This document shows, piece by piece, positions 23,018 to 31,459 of a stretch of DNA of 38,456 bases. Position 1 is the first letter of the stretch; the number at the start of each line of letters is the position of its first letter. The notes beneath the pieces were generated by a model. It did no database searches, was not told where the DNA came from, and was given only the letters and a program-made list of their open reading frames with translations. Source of the DNA: Actinomyces sp. oral taxon 170 str. F0386 (GTDB taxonomy: Bacteria > Actinomycetota > Actinomycetes > Actinomycetales > Actinomycetaceae); assembly GCF_000195595.1 (NCBI RefSeq), contig NZ_GL882553.1, forward strand, positions 4,154 through 42,609, written 5' to 3'. Position numbers and translations under genes: made by a program.

Positions 23018-24394
23018 ATGCCCCAGTCCATGAAGATCACGGCGGCGACGATTGATCCGGCGCTGCTTGACCTCCCTTGGGAGACGGCGCTGGAGGAGTG
23101 GCCCGCTGAGGTCCTCGCCGCGCTGCCCCGCGGTCTGTCCCGTCACATCGTGCGCTTCGTCAATCTCTCCGAGCGCGTCATCGCGGTCAAGGAGATCGGT
23201 GAGTCCGTGGCGCACCACGAGTACGAGCTCCTGCGCGACCTGCTGCGACTGGGGGCGCCCTGCGTGCATCCGACGGCGGTCATCACCGGTCGGCGCGGCC
23301 TGGACGGGGAGGAGCTCAACTCGGTGCTCATCACCGAGCACCTGTCCTACTCCCTGCCCTACCGGGCGCTGTTCAGCCAGTACATGCGGCCGGAGACCGC
23401 CACCCGGCTCATCGACGCGCTGGCCGTGCTGCTGGTGCGCCTGCACCTGCTGGGCTTCTACTGGGGGGACGTGTCCCTGTCCAACACGCTCTTCCGCCGC
23501 GATGCCGGTGCCTTCGCCGCCTACCTGGTGGACGCCGAGACCGGTGAGCTCTACCCCGAGGGTCTCACTGACGGCAAGCGGCTCTACGACATCGACGTGG
23601 CCCGCACCAACATCATCGGCGAGCTCATGGACCTGCAGGCCGGGGCCCTGCTGGAGCCGAGCGTGGACACCATCGAGGTGGGGGACCGGATCGTCAGCCG
23701 CTACACCGAGCTGTGGGACGTCCTCACCGCTGAGGAGTCCTTCTCCCTGGATGAGCGCTGGCGCCTGCGTCGCCGGGTCCAGAAGCTCAACGAGATGGGC
23801 TACGACGTCGCCGAGCTGACCATGAACACGGACTCTCAGGGCGAGCACATCACCATCCAGCCCAAGGTCGTCGACGCCGGCCACTACCACCGACAGGTGA
23901 TGCGGCTGACCGGTCTGGACGTTCAGGAGCGCCAGGGCCAGCGCATGCTCAACGACCTGGAGGCCTACCGGGCCATGTCCGGGCGCAGCGACGACCCCAT
24001 CGAGCTCGTGGCCCACGCCTGGCTGGCGGAGGTCTTCGAGCCCACCATCCACTCCGTGCCCATCGAGATGCGTCGCAAGCTCGAGCCGGCGGAGATCTTC
24101 CACGAGATCCTCGAGCACCGCTGGTACATGTCCGAGGCCCAGGACCGTTACGTCACCACCCAGGAGGCGGTGGACGACTACGTGGCCACGGTCCTGCCCC
24201 AGCACCGTGACGAGCGGGCCTACCTCGGGGTCGGGGACACCCAGGAGATGGAGGCGATCGTCGTCGACGACGACGTCGATGAACCGCTGCCCGAGGACGA
24301 CGCCGAGTTCGCCGCCCGTGACGAGCAGACCCTGGCCGACTACGCCGCCAACCCCCTCGGCTTCACCGCCGGCATGAAGTTCAAGGGGGAGTAG
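23018..24394 (+). CDS. DUF4032 / lipopolysaccharide-kinase-like protein
   Basis: 458 aa, soluble. The N-terminal part looks kinase-like: VIAVKEIGESVAHHEYELL (about 51-69, candidate ATP-lysine and helix-C Glu) and LLVRLHLLGFYWGDVSLSNTLF (about 135-156, similar to an HGDxxxxN catalytic loop with W/Y replacing H). An Asp in LVDAETGEL stands in for DFG. The C-terminal half matches the actinobacterial DUF4032 family (RHQ-V-RLTGL... HRWYMSEA pattern). The extreme C-terminus is acidic. The family's substrate is not known. M1 and M5 are both possible starts; there is no clear Shine-Dalgarno sequence, and AAGAAT lies 6 nt before M1. Confidence 0.75.
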   Translation: MPQSMKITAATIDPALLDLPWETALEEWPAEVLAALPRGLSRHIVRFVNLSERVIAVKEIGESVAHHEYELLRDLLRLGAPCVHPTAVITGRRGLDGEELNSVLITEHLSYSLPYRALFSQYMRPETATRLIDALAVLLVRLHLLGFYWGDVSLSNTLFRRDAGAFAAYLVDAETGELYPEGLTDGKRLYDIDVARTNIIGELMDLQAGALLEPSVDTIEVGDRIVSRYTELWDVLTAEESFSLDERWRLRRRVQKLNEMGYDVAELTMNTDSQGEHITIQPKVVDAGHYHRQVMRLTGLDVQERQGQRMLNDLEAYRAMSGRSDDPIELVAHAWLAEVFEPTIHSVPIEMRRKLEPAEIFHEILEHRWYMSEAQDRYVTTQEAVDDYVATVLPQHRDERAYLGVGDTQEMEAIVVDDDVDEPLPEDDAEFAARDEQTLADYAANPLGFTAGMKFKGE

Positions 24395-24490
24395 GGCGTA
24401 TCGGTTGCGCGCTCAGGGGCCCGAGGGCGTCCGTGCGGGATAGTCTGGCCCTCGATCAGCTGAGGCGATGCGAAGGGCTGTGAAAGGGAC

Positions 24491-24949
24491 ATGAGTGAGG
24501 ACGTACCCGGATTCCAGGCCCTGCCCGGGGCGACGCCGGAGAACAGCGCCTTCATCGATCTGTACTTCAATCCAAGTGTCTCCCTGCCCGGGAAGAGCAC
24601 GGTGTCCATCGAGATCAACGATTGGCAGCTGCGTCTGTCGGTGGGCCAGTCCGTGAGGATCGCGGTGCCCCCGGGGGTGGTGAGTGTCGTCGTCCACTGC
24701 TCCATGGCCTTTCTGACCCCCAAGCCCCGACTGCGGTTCGCCGTGCAGCCCGGCCAGGTGGTGCCGGTGTTCTACCGGGCCTCCATCCTCCGGGGCGATC
24801 CTGGTGCGCTGAGCATAGGGCAACATCGCGGCATGTCCCGCTCCGAGAAAGGGTCACTGATCTTCTCACTGGTGGTGCTGGTCTCTCTGCTCGGAGGCTC
24901 GCTGGTGATGTTATGGGGAATCTGGTCGATGGGGATGTTTCCTCAGTAG
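24491..24949 (+). CDS. Small C-terminally anchored membrane protein, unknown
   Basis: 152 aa, not recognised. The N-terminal 110 residues look like a beta-rich soluble domain (FIDLYFNPSVSLPGKSTVSIEIN, VRIAVPPGVVSVVVHCSM, LRFAVQPGQVVPVFYRAS). A single hydrophobic segment lies near the end (about 122-146, LIFSLVVLVSLLGGSLVMLWGIW). It is probably a tail-anchored protein. AAAGGGAC precedes the ATG. TAGTCT at 24441-24446 may be its -10 box, which would separate it from the DUF4032 gene 96 bp upstream. Confidence 0.65.
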   Translation: MSEDVPGFQALPGATPENSAFIDLYFNPSVSLPGKSTVSIEINDWQLRLSVGQSVRIAVPPGVVSVVVHCSMAFLTPKPRLRFAVQPGQVVPVFYRASILRGDPGALSIGQHRGMSRSEKGSLIFSLVVLVSLLGGSLVMLWGIWSMGMFPQ

Positions 24950-24953
24950 CCCA

Positions 24954-25007
24954 ACGGTGCGCAGGACACGTCGAGCCCACCAGGGTGAGTGTGCCTGCGT
25001 CCACCGT
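24954..25007. terminator. Bidirectional terminator between convergent genes
   Basis: ACGGTG-CGCAGG (24954-24965) pairs with CCTGCG-tc-CACCGT (24994-25007), with a 2-nt bulge and an additional ACAC/GTGT extension. It fills the 70-bp gap between the convergent membrane-protein gene and the NAD(P)-binding protein gene. Confidence 0.55.
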
Positions 25008-25019
25008 CGATCCTGTCGG

Positions 25020-25760
25020 CTAGAGGCGGCGCCGTTCCTGTAGCCACTGCGCGTAGGTGGGACCCGCTGCAGGGACGTCGTCGCCGGGAACCAGTGCGCC
25101 GCGATGGAAGGCGAGTCCCCAGCCGGTGGGAACCACCAGGGGAACCGGCCTCGCCATGAGGCTCGGCAGCTGTGCGGTCATCTCCCACAGCGTCATGACC
25201 TCCGGTCCCGCGACCTGGTAGGTCTGGCCGTCGGTCTCACTCAGGGCGGCCCGGGCCACCGCCTCGGCGACGGTATCGAGGCTGACCGGCCGCATCCTCA
25301 TCGAGGGAACGAGTGAGACGGGGCCGTAGCGCATGCGCTCCATGTTCTGCTCGGCGAACTCGAACCACTGGGTCGAGCGAACCAGTGACAGGCGCTTGCT
25401 CGACTCGCGAGCAAGCCGCTCCTGCGCGCACTTGCCCGCGAAGTAGCCGTAGCCCTGCACCTCCGGAAGGTCGCAGTTGACGATCGACAGCAGGACGTGC
25501 CTGGCGTCCAGGGCGTTCGCGGCCGCTGACACGGCGCGGGTCGAGCGTGTGAAGAACTCGGTGGCGACCCTCTTGCTGGTGGTGAACCGTCCGGTGGCCT
25601 CCACAATGACGTCCGCGCCGGACAGTGCGGCAGCCCCGTCGTCGCGCAGGACGTCGAAGCCGGTACGGCGCGAGTGCAGCGTCACCTGTGCCCCGGTCGC
25701 CTGCAGGGCTCGCTTGATGGCTTTCCCCGAGTCACCCGCTCCGACAACTGCCACCTTCAC
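25020..25760 (-). CDS. NAD(P)-binding (atypical SDR / NmrA-like) oxidoreductase-like protein
   Basis: 246 aa. The N-terminal VKVAVVGAGDSGKAIKRAL has the Rossmann GxGxxG dinucleotide-binding motif. Then come a second strand, VTLHSRRTGFDV, an active-site-free middle part (HVLLSIVNCDLPEVQGYGYFAGK), and a C-terminal substrate region with YQVAGPEVMTLWEM typical of NmrA/SDR-a proteins. Substrate and reaction are unknown. I chose GTG 25760 because AGGAGG lies 8 nt upstream and the fold begins immediately. The frame is open to 25940, but that part crosses the operator and the TetR start. It is divergent from the TetR gene and probably its target. Confidence 0.82.
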   Translation of the reverse strand: MKVAVVGAGDSGKAIKRALQATGAQVTLHSRRTGFDVLRDDGAAALSGADVIVEATGRFTTSKRVATEFFTRSTRAVSAAANALDARHVLLSIVNCDLPEVQGYGYFAGKCAQERLARESSKRLSLVRSTQWFEFAEQNMERMRYGPVSLVPSMRMRPVSLDTVAEAVARAALSETDGQTYQVAGPEVMTLWEMTAQLPSLMARPVPLVVPTGWGLAFHRGALVPGDDVPAAGPTYAQWLQERRRL

Positions 25761-25802
25761 TGCGGTCGCCTCCTCATGCCCCGGTCTGGCCGTCGTGTAT
25801 AT

Positions 25803-25836
25803 CTCTACGATCATAGAGTGCTCTATAATCGTAGAG
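25803..25836. promoter_or_regulatory. 34-bp TetR-type operator overlapping two divergent promoters
   Basis: CTCTACGATCATAGAG (25803-25818) and CTCTATAATCGTAGAG (25821-25836) form 16-bp arms with one mismatch around a 2-bp TG centre. Each arm contains a -10 box: TATAAT (25824-25829) for the TetR gene on the plus strand, and TATGAT (25810-25815 on the minus strand) for the oxidoreductase gene. A bound repressor would shut both promoters, which fits autoregulation plus control of the neighbour. Confidence 0.85.
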
Positions 25837-25869
25837 GTCCATATGGTCGGAAGGCAAGGAGCGGGCACG

Positions 25870-26418
25870 ATGGGGCGCAGGGAGCAGATCGGTGACGCCG
25901 GGGTCGGGCTCATCGCCCGTGACGGGGTGCATGCCCTCACTCATCTGCAGGTTGACACGGAGGCGGGACTGCCCCGCGGGTCGACCTCCTACTACGCCCG
26001 GACTCGCCGTGATCTGCTGGCGCTCGTGGTCAACCGCCTCTCCGAGGGCTCGCAGGCTGACATCAACGACATTGAGATCCCCGCGTCCGTCAGCCGGCAG
26101 GAGGCCGCCGAGATCGTCGTCGGCATCCTGGAGCATATGGTGCGGCGTGCGGACGCCCAGGCCGCGCGTGGGGCATTGCTGTTCGAGCTGCGCGACGACG
26201 TCGAGCTCCGGGAGCTGCTCACAGCGGAAGCGCCGGTCAGGCGGCCTCTGACGCGTCTGGCCGAGCGGATACTCGTCGCCGCGGGTGTCGACCAGGCCTC
26301 TGCTCACGCTCCCGACCTGGTGGGGCTGGTGGACGCCCTGCTCATGTACCAGGCGGCCAAGGCGGCACCCGTGGACGCCCGCAAGGTGCTGAGGGCCTAC
26401 CTCGAGGGGCTTGGCTGA
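25870..26418 (+). CDS. TetR-family transcriptional regulator
   Basis: 182 aa. The N-terminal helix-turn-helix region reads REQIGDAGVGLIARDGVHALTH, then VDTEAGLPRGSTSYYARTRRDLL, matching the TetR pattern (the STSYYARTRRDLL helix corresponds to the usual YxYFxxKexLl). The C-terminal ligand domain is variable. I chose ATG 25870 with AGGAG 9 nt upstream; an in-frame ATG at 25843 would add nine residues. It is divergent from the NAD(P)-binding gene with a shared palindromic operator, so it most likely represses itself and that gene in response to a small molecule. The ligand is unknown. Confidence 0.88.
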   Translation: MGRREQIGDAGVGLIARDGVHALTHLQVDTEAGLPRGSTSYYARTRRDLLALVVNRLSEGSQADINDIEIPASVSRQEAAEIVVGILEHMVRRADAQAARGALLFELRDDVELRELLTAEAPVRRPLTRLAERILVAAGVDQASAHAPDLVGLVDALLMYQAAKAAPVDARKVLRAYLEGLG

Positions 26419-26443
26419 CCGCCCGCTCTGCGGCGTGACGCTT

Positions 26444-27685
26444 CTAGGCGCCGAGCTCCTCGGCGACCAGGGCCATCTCCTCGTCGGCGCGGCGGCGCAG
26501 CTCGCGATGGCGCGTCCAGGAGGCCAGGGAGACCTCGGTGATGGCGTCCACCAGCAGGAAGGCGCCCACGGCGGCCACTCCGCCCGGAATGCTCCCGGTG
26601 GACCGGCGACGGCGCACGGCGGCCCCCAGGAGCGTGCCACCCAGGCCGGCCTCCAGGAGCGCAGCGCCCCGCACGGCCCACGGCTTGTCCGTCACAGTGC
26701 GCACGTAGCCCTGCCAGAAGGCCGAGCCCGGGGTGGAGGGGTCGGCCAGCAGCAGGCCCACGCTACGGCCCACGGCGTTGGACAGCCCGCGCGGCTCGTG
26801 CACGACGACGCCGGGGACCTCCACCGGCGCCAGGCGGCCGGTGAGGACCTCCAGCACCCAGTCGGGCAGGCCCAGGGCCTGAAGCATGGCGGCGAAGCCG
26901 TCGAGGCCGGGCTGGACGATGGCGGCGGTGGCGGCCTCCAGGTCCGCGCCGGGGACGGCGTCGACGATCCCCGAGGCGTCGGTCAGGTCCGCCAGGAGCT
27001 CATCGACCAGGGACCTCAGGGCCGGTCCGGGCTCCTTGACCCCGCCCCACACGTAGCGCGACATCATGCCCCAGGAGAAGACGGCGTCGTCCTCCGGGTC
27101 CCCGGTGGGGATGGCGCGGATCGACATGTCCTCGGCGTCGGCGGTGAGCACCAGGGCCGGCAGCGACTCCTCGTCCCATCCGAAGGTCCCCAGGTCCGTG
27201 CCCTCACCGGAGTACATGACGATGCGGCGGTCCAGGCTCGGCGTCGAGGCCACCGCCAGCGGGCGCTCCAGCAGTGTGGCCTGCAAGGGCACCATGTAGG
27301 CGCTCATCGGGGAGACCACCACGGTGCGGGCGCCGGCCGAGCCGGGACTGGAGATCGTGGGCAGCTCGACGTCGTCGGGCAGGGCGTTGAAGGTGGCCGG
27401 GCCCACGGCGACGTCGGCCGTGAACTCCCGGGCCAGGGACTCCACGAGCTCGCTGACACGTGGGCCCGGCACGACGCCCCCGCGCGAGGGCGGCGTCACC
27501 GCGACCCGGCCCTCGACGTCGGTCATGAGGGTCAGGCTGAGCAGGTGCGTGGTGGCCGGGAACCACTCCAGGCGCACGACCACCCCGCGCTCGGCGAAGG
27601 CGTCGGCGACCGCCTCCGGCGTCGTGCCCGGCGCGATGAGCACGCCGTCGGTGCGGTTCCAGCGCTGCGAAGCGTCCTGGGCCAT
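26444..27685 (-). CDS. Unrecognised 413-aa protein with C-terminal hydrophobic segments
   Basis: Not recognised. Starting from ATG 27685 with a near-perfect AGGAGG 6 nt upstream. The first about 300 residues look soluble and alpha/beta, with repeated acidic patches and an EGVVVRLEWFPATTHLLSLTLMTD-like hydrophobic strand pair (I read AERGVVVRLEWFP at about 29-41). Hydrophobic or membrane-prone segments occur near 345-365 (GAALLEAGLGGTLLGAAV) and 372-388 (GGVAAVGAFLLVDAI), followed by a charged C-terminus (RHRELRRRADEEMALVAEEL). It lies directly downstream of rlmB on the same strand, 141 bp away, and is convergent with the TetR gene. Confidence 0.7.
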   Translation of the reverse strand: MAQDASQRWNRTDGVLIAPGTTPEAVADAFAERGVVVRLEWFPATTHLLSLTLMTDVEGRVAVTPPSRGGVVPGPRVSELVESLAREFTADVAVGPATFNALPDDVELPTISSPGSAGARTVVVSPMSAYMVPLQATLLERPLAVASTPSLDRRIVMYSGEGTDLGTFGWDEESLPALVLTADAEDMSIRAIPTGDPEDDAVFSWGMMSRYVWGGVKEPGPALRSLVDELLADLTDASGIVDAVPGADLEAATAAIVQPGLDGFAAMLQALGLPDWVLEVLTGRLAPVEVPGVVVHEPRGLSNAVGRSVGLLLADPSTPGSAFWQGYVRTVTDKPWAVRGAALLEAGLGGTLLGAAVRRRRSTGSIPGGVAAVGAFLLVDAITEVSLASWTRHRELRRRADEEMALVAEELGA

Positions 27686-27826
27686 GGGGACCTCCTGTGG
27701 ATCGGATGCGGCCCATTGTGTCAGCAACGGGGCCGTCATGGGGAAGTGTAAACCGGGCGCTTTCGACCGGGGCGGCCGGATCGGCCGGCTCGGCCGGGGG
27801 TGGTAGGGCGTCAGAGGCGGTGCGGG

Positions 27827-28825
27827 TCAGCTGCGGCTGTGGGCGGCCCGGCGCCGCAGGCGGTCGACCTCGTAGAGGCTGATGCCGGTGGCCACGGCGG
27901 CATTGAGGGACTCCACGCTGCGGCTGATCGGTACCGAGGCCAGCACGTCGCAGGTCTCGCGCACCAGGCGGGACAGGCCCGCGCCCTCCGCACCGGTCAC
28001 CAGCACCAGGGGGGAGTCGGCCAGGGTGAGGTCCTCGATGTCGGTACTGCCTGAGCCGTCCAGGCCGACGACGAAGCAGCCCTCCCTCTTCACCTGTTCC
28101 AGGGCGCGCACGAGGTTCGTCTCGCGGGCCACGCGCACCCGGGCGGCGGCGCCGGCCGACACCTTCCAGACGGTGGCGTTGACGCCCACTGAGCGACGCT
28201 CGGGGATGATGACGCCGTCGGCCCCGAAGGCCCCGGCGCTGCGCAGGACCGCGCCGAGGTTGTGGGGATCGGTCACCTGGTCCAGGGCCACGAGCAGCGG
28301 CGTGCGCTCCAGTGAGCGGGCGCGATCCAGCAGGTCGCGGGCGGTGGTGTACTCGTAGGCGGGTACCTCGATGGCCACGCCCTGGTGGGCGGCGGAGTCG
28401 GTCAGGGCGTCCAGGTCCAGCCTGGTGGTCTCCAGCACCGGGGCGCCCAGCAGGGCGGCGCGGCGCACGACGGCGCCCAGGCGCTCGTCGGACTGGGCCG
28501 AGACCGCCATGAAGACTCTTGTGATGGGCACCGAGGCGTAGGCGGCCTCGGCCACGGCGTTGCGCCCGCACAGGATCTCGTGACCCTCGGGAACGTCGAA
28601 GCGGCGCTTGAGCTTCTCGAGCTGCTTGGCACGGGTGGGCTGGGCGGCCCGGGCCTCGGCGCGGGCCTTCGCCCTCGCCTTGGGGTGGCCGACGCGGTTC
28701 TCCGCGCGGGGGGTGGGGCCCTTGCCCTCCAGGCCCTTGCGGCGCTGGCCGCCGGAGCCCTTCGTGGGGCCCTTCTTCGAGCCGGGGCGGCGCTTGGCGC
28801 CGGGGTACTGCTCGTTGCCGGGCAT
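27827..28825 (-). CDS. rlmB: 23S rRNA 2'-O-ribose methyltransferase, RlmB/TrmH (SpoU) family
   Basis: 332 aa. A Lys/Arg/Gly-rich, probably disordered N-terminal extension (about 1-75) precedes an L30e-like substrate domain (HEILCGRNAVAEAAYAS). The SPOUT knot domain follows, with the three SpoU motifs: TDPHNLGAVLRSAGAFG, VLVTGAEGAGLSRLVRETCD and SLNAAVATGISLYE. The product methylates a ribose 2'-OH in rRNA, G2251 if a true RlmB. The basic extension is common in actinobacterial orthologs. AGGAGG lies 5 nt before the ATG. It is downstream of cysS in the conserved ispF-cysS-rlmB order. Confidence 0.92.
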   Translation of the reverse strand: MPGNEQYPGAKRRPGSKKGPTKGSGGQRRKGLEGKGPTPRAENRVGHPKARAKARAEARAAQPTRAKQLEKLKRRFDVPEGHEILCGRNAVAEAAYASVPITRVFMAVSAQSDERLGAVVRRAALLGAPVLETTRLDLDALTDSAAHQGVAIEVPAYEYTTARDLLDRARSLERTPLLVALDQVTDPHNLGAVLRSAGAFGADGVIIPERRSVGVNATVWKVSAGAAARVRVARETNLVRALEQVKREGCFVVGLDGSGSTDIEDLTLADSPLVLVTGAEGAGLSRLVRETCDVLASVPISRSVESLNAAVATGISLYEVDRLRRRAAHSRS

Positions 28826-28865
28826 CCGGGCCTCCTGTTCGTGACGGTGGCGAGTGTGCTGCGAA

Positions 28866-28871
28866 AGAGTA
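28866..28871 (-). promoter_or_regulatory. Candidate -10 box of rlmB
   Basis: TACTCT on the minus strand lies in the 81-bp gap between cysS and rlmB, about 40 nt before the rlmB start. No -35 box was assigned. Confidence 0.3.
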
Positions 28872-28906
28872 GCGGGTGGTGGCGCTGTGCGCGGGGCGCC
28901 GGCCGC

Positions 28907-30550
28907 TCAGGCCAGGTGCCAGCGGGCGCCCGAGGGCGAGTCCTCGACGACGACGCCGGCCTGGGTCAGCTTGTCGCGCAGGGCGTCGGCGCGCGGCCAG
29001 TCCTTGGTGGCGCGGGCCCGGGCCCGTTCGTCGAGGTCGTGCTGGATGAGCCGGTCGAGGGTCTCCATGGCGGTGCCGCTCTGGGAGGAGCCGACGCCGT
29101 CGAGGACGTGGGTGCGCCAGGGCTCGGCCAGCGGGTCCAGCCCCAGGACGTCGAGCTGGGAGCGCAGGTCCAGGGCCAGGTCGGCCACCGACTCGTGCAG
29201 GTCTGCGTCGGCCTCCTTGCTGCTGCTCGACCCGGCCTCGGCCTTGGCCAGGGCCACGTTGAGGGCCTTGAGGGTGGCGTGGACGACCGCCATGGCGCCG
29301 GCAAGATTGAGGTCCTCGTCCATGGCGGCCGTGAACTCGGCCGGCAGGGCCCGGGCGCGCACCTGCGCGGCGGGGGCGTCGACGGAGTTCGCGCCTCCGT
29401 CGTCGGAGAACTCGTAGGCCCGCAGGATCGCGCTGGACAGGCGCTCCCACAGGGCCTCGGCGTCGGCCAGGGTCTCGTCGGAGAACTCCACGGTGGAGCG
29501 GTGGTGGACGGTGCCCAGGGCCAGGCGCAGCACGGCGGCGTCGTAGCGCTTGAGCAGCTCGGCCACCACCAGGGAGTTGCCCAGCGACTTGCTCATCTTC
29601 TCGCCCTTGATGGTCACCCAGGCGTTGTGGACCCAGTGGCGCGCGAAGCCCCAGCCGGCGCCGTGGGACTGCGCCTGCTCGTTCTCGTGGTGCGGGAAGC
29701 GCAGGTCGATGCCGCCACCGTGGATGTCGAAGGTGTCACCCAGATAACGGCGCGACATGGTCGAGCACTCCAGGTGCCAGCCGGGTCGGCCCCGGCCCCA
29801 GGGGGCGTCCCAGGCGGCGTCGGCCGGCTCGGTGGGCTTGGCGGCCTTCCACAGGGCGAAGTCACGCGGGTCGCGCTTGTCGGCCTCGACGTCGTCGTCC
29901 AGCTGGGACTCGTCCTCGGTGGTGGCCAGGTCCTCCAGGCGCTGGTTGGTGAGCGAGCCGTAGCCGGGCAAGGAGCGCACGTCGTAGTAGACGTTGCCGG
30001 ACTCGCCGATGTAGGCGTGGCCGGCGTCCAGCAGGCGCTGGACCAGGTCGATCATCTCCGGGATGTGGCCGGTGGCGCGCGGCTCGTAGGTGGGTGCCGC
30101 CACGCCCAGGGCCCGGTAGGCGGCGTCGAACTCCCGCTCGAAGCGCTGGGCCCAGGCCCACCACGGTACGGGCGGCTCGGCGGCGGCCGACTTGCTGAGG
30201 ATCTTGTCGTCGATGTCCGTGACGTTGCGGATGAGACGGACCTCCTGGCCGCCGCGCTCCAGCCAGCGGCGCAGGACGTCGAAGGCGATGCCGCTGCGCA
30301 TATGGCCGATGTGGGGGGAGCCCTGGACGGTGGCACCACACAGGTAGATCGTCACCAGGCCGGGGGTGGCCGTGGGGGCCAGCGGTACGACCGCGCGGGC
30401 GGCGGAGTCGTACAGGCGCAGGGCCGGCTCGGAGGCGCCCGCGGGTGTGGGGGACGCTGAGGGCGCGGTGGCCGCTACTGGGGACTGCGGGGATGCGGCG
30501 GGCTCGGCAGACGCGTCGGTCTGAGTGGGCTCAGTGGGTGTGGTGCTCAC
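28907..30550 (-). CDS. cysS: Cysteinyl-tRNA synthetase with N-terminal extension
   Basis: Class I synthetase that charges tRNA-Cys. From GTG 30550 it is 547 aa. The core shows the zinc-site and ATP motifs: [19 protein letters not shown] (Cys71, HIGH at 80-83), [23 protein letters not shown] and KMSKS (318-322). The core begins near residue 44 (LRLYDSAAR), where most family members start. The preceding about 43 residues are a Pro/Ala/Ser/Thr-rich extension with no internal start codon before the core, so it is probably real. TAGCCT lies 6 nt before GTG 30550; a second in-frame GTG at 30556 would directly abut the -10 box and is less likely. Confidence 0.93.
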   Translation of the reverse strand: MSTTPTEPTQTDASAEPAASPQSPVAATAPSASPTPAGASEPALRLYDSAARAVVPLAPTATPGLVTIYLCGATVQGSPHIGHMRSGIAFDVLRRWLERGGQEVRLIRNVTDIDDKILSKSAAAEPPVPWWAWAQRFEREFDAAYRALGVAAPTYEPRATGHIPEMIDLVQRLLDAGHAYIGESGNVYYDVRSLPGYGSLTNQRLEDLATTEDESQLDDDVEADKRDPRDFALWKAAKPTEPADAAWDAPWGRGRPGWHLECSTMSRRYLGDTFDIHGGGIDLRFPHHENEQAQSHGAGWGFARHWVHNAWVTIKGEKMSKSLGNSLVVAELLKRYDAAVLRLALGTVHHRSTVEFSDETLADAEALWERLSSAILRAYEFSDDGGANSVDAPAAQVRARALPAEFTAAMDEDLNLAGAMAVVHATLKALNVALAKAEAGSSSSKEADADLHESVADLALDLRSQLDVLGLDPLAEPWRTHVLDGVGSSQSGTAMETLDRLIQHDLDERARARATKDWPRADALRDKLTQAGVVVEDSPSGARWHLA

Positions 30551-30556
30551 GGGCAC

Positions 30557-30562
30557 AGGCTA
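30557..30562 (-). promoter_or_regulatory. -10 box for a probable leaderless transcript (cysS)
   Basis: TAGCCT on the minus strand is followed by 6 nt and GTG 30550. A TGGACA lies upstream with a long 19-bp spacer. Confidence 0.4.
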
Positions 30563-30736
30563 CCTGGCCGCCGGCCACCGGTGTCCACTGGGCCTCAGGG
30601 GTTTTCGCCGGGGCCCGCACGGAGGGACGCTCCCGCGGCGCGAGCGAGGGGCCTGCAGGTCCCCCGTGGCTGTGCCTGGCGTCGCGATTCCTGAGGTTCC
30701 GCAGCGGACAGCAGTCGGTCGAGTGCTCCTGGCGGC

Positions 30737-31381
30737 TCAGCCACGACCGGCGGCCCCGGGCACCGGGTAGACCAGGGCGGTGGCGACGGCGAGCAGGCCC
30801 TCGGTGCGGCCCGGGAAACCCAGGTGGTCGGTGGTGGTGGCGGTGAAGGAGACCCGGGCGGAGGCGGCCTCGGACAGCGCCCGGGAGGCCTCTGCGGAGC
30901 GGGCGGCCACGCGCGGGCGCTCGCCCACGAGCTGGACGGCGACGTTGCCGATCTCGAAGCCGGCCTCGCGCACGCGGCGGGCGGCCTCGCTCAGGAGCGT
31001 GGCCCCCGAGGCGCCCTTCCACTGCGGCTCGGAGGTGCCGAAGTTCGAGCCCAGGTCGCCCAGGCCGGCGGCTGAGAACAGGGCGTCGCAGCAGGCGTGG
31101 GCGACGACGTCGCCGTCGGAGTGGCCGGCCAGGCCCACCTCGCCGGGCCACTCCAGGCAGGCCAGGCGCATGGGGACGTCGGAGTCGGGGACGGCGAAGG
31201 CGTGCACATCAGTGCCGATGCCGGTGCGCGGCAGGAACTGGATGATCTTGTCCAGGTCGATCATGGGCGGGCCGGCGGCGTGACGTGCGCGGGAGCGGAG
31301 TGAGGCGGGCGCGGCGTTGACGGGCGCGGCGTGAGCAGGCTGGGCGGAGTGTTCTGGCTGGTCTGGCTGGTGCTCGGACAT
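30737..31381 (-). CDS. ispF: 2-C-methyl-D-erythritol 2,4-cyclodiphosphate synthase
   Basis: MEP-pathway enzyme of isoprenoid precursor synthesis; converts CDP-methylerythritol phosphate to the cyclodiphosphate with release of CMP. The core begins at GIGTDVHAF, with metal ligands D58 and H60, and H87 in [13 protein letters not shown]. It also has [12 protein letters not shown] and [17 protein letters not shown] near the end. The 214-aa length exceeds the usual about 160 because of a roughly 39-residue low-complexity His/Ala/Pro/Gln N-terminus. A start at ATG 31264 would give the usual length. I kept ATG 31381 because a TAGACA box lies 6 nt before it. No ispD fusion or neighbour is present in the window. 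Confidence 0.88.
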   Translation of the reverse strand: MSEHQPDQPEHSAQPAHAAPVNAAPASLRSRARHAAGPPMIDLDKIIQFLPRTGIGTDVHAFAVPDSDVPMRLACLEWPGEVGLAGHSDGDVVAHACCDALFSAAGLGDLGSNFGTSEPQWKGASGATLLSEAARRVREAGFEIGNVAVQLVGERPRVAARSAEASRALSEAASARVSFTATTTDHLGFPGRTEGLLAVATALVYPVPGAAGRG

Positions 31382-31387
31382 GGGCCG

Positions 31388-31393
31388 TGTCTA
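31388..31393 (-). promoter_or_regulatory. Weak -10 box for ispF
   Basis: TAGACA on the minus strand lies 6 nt before ATG 31381. It lacks the final T of the consensus. The 32-bp palindrome covers its -35 position. Confidence 0.3.
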
Positions 31394-31401
31394 CCAGAAC
31401 T

Positions 31402-31433
31402 GCCCGCCCAGGGGAGCGCTCCCCTGGGCGGGC
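31402..31433. repeat. Perfect 32-bp palindrome between divergent ispF and membrane-protein genes
   Basis: GCCCGCCCAGGGGAGC (31402-31417) is followed immediately by its exact reverse complement (31418-31433), with no loop. It lies in the middle of the 78-bp divergent region and spans the expected -35 positions of both genes. It could be an operator for a dimeric regulator or a cruciform-forming site. Confidence 0.8.
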
Positions 31434-31447
31434 GGCACGGGGCGGCA

Positions 31448-31453
31448 TACCGT
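31448..31453 (+). promoter_or_regulatory. -10 box for a probable leaderless transcript (31460 gene)
   Basis: TACCGT is followed by 6 nt and ATG 31460. Confidence 0.45.
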
Positions 31454-31459
31454 TCGATC

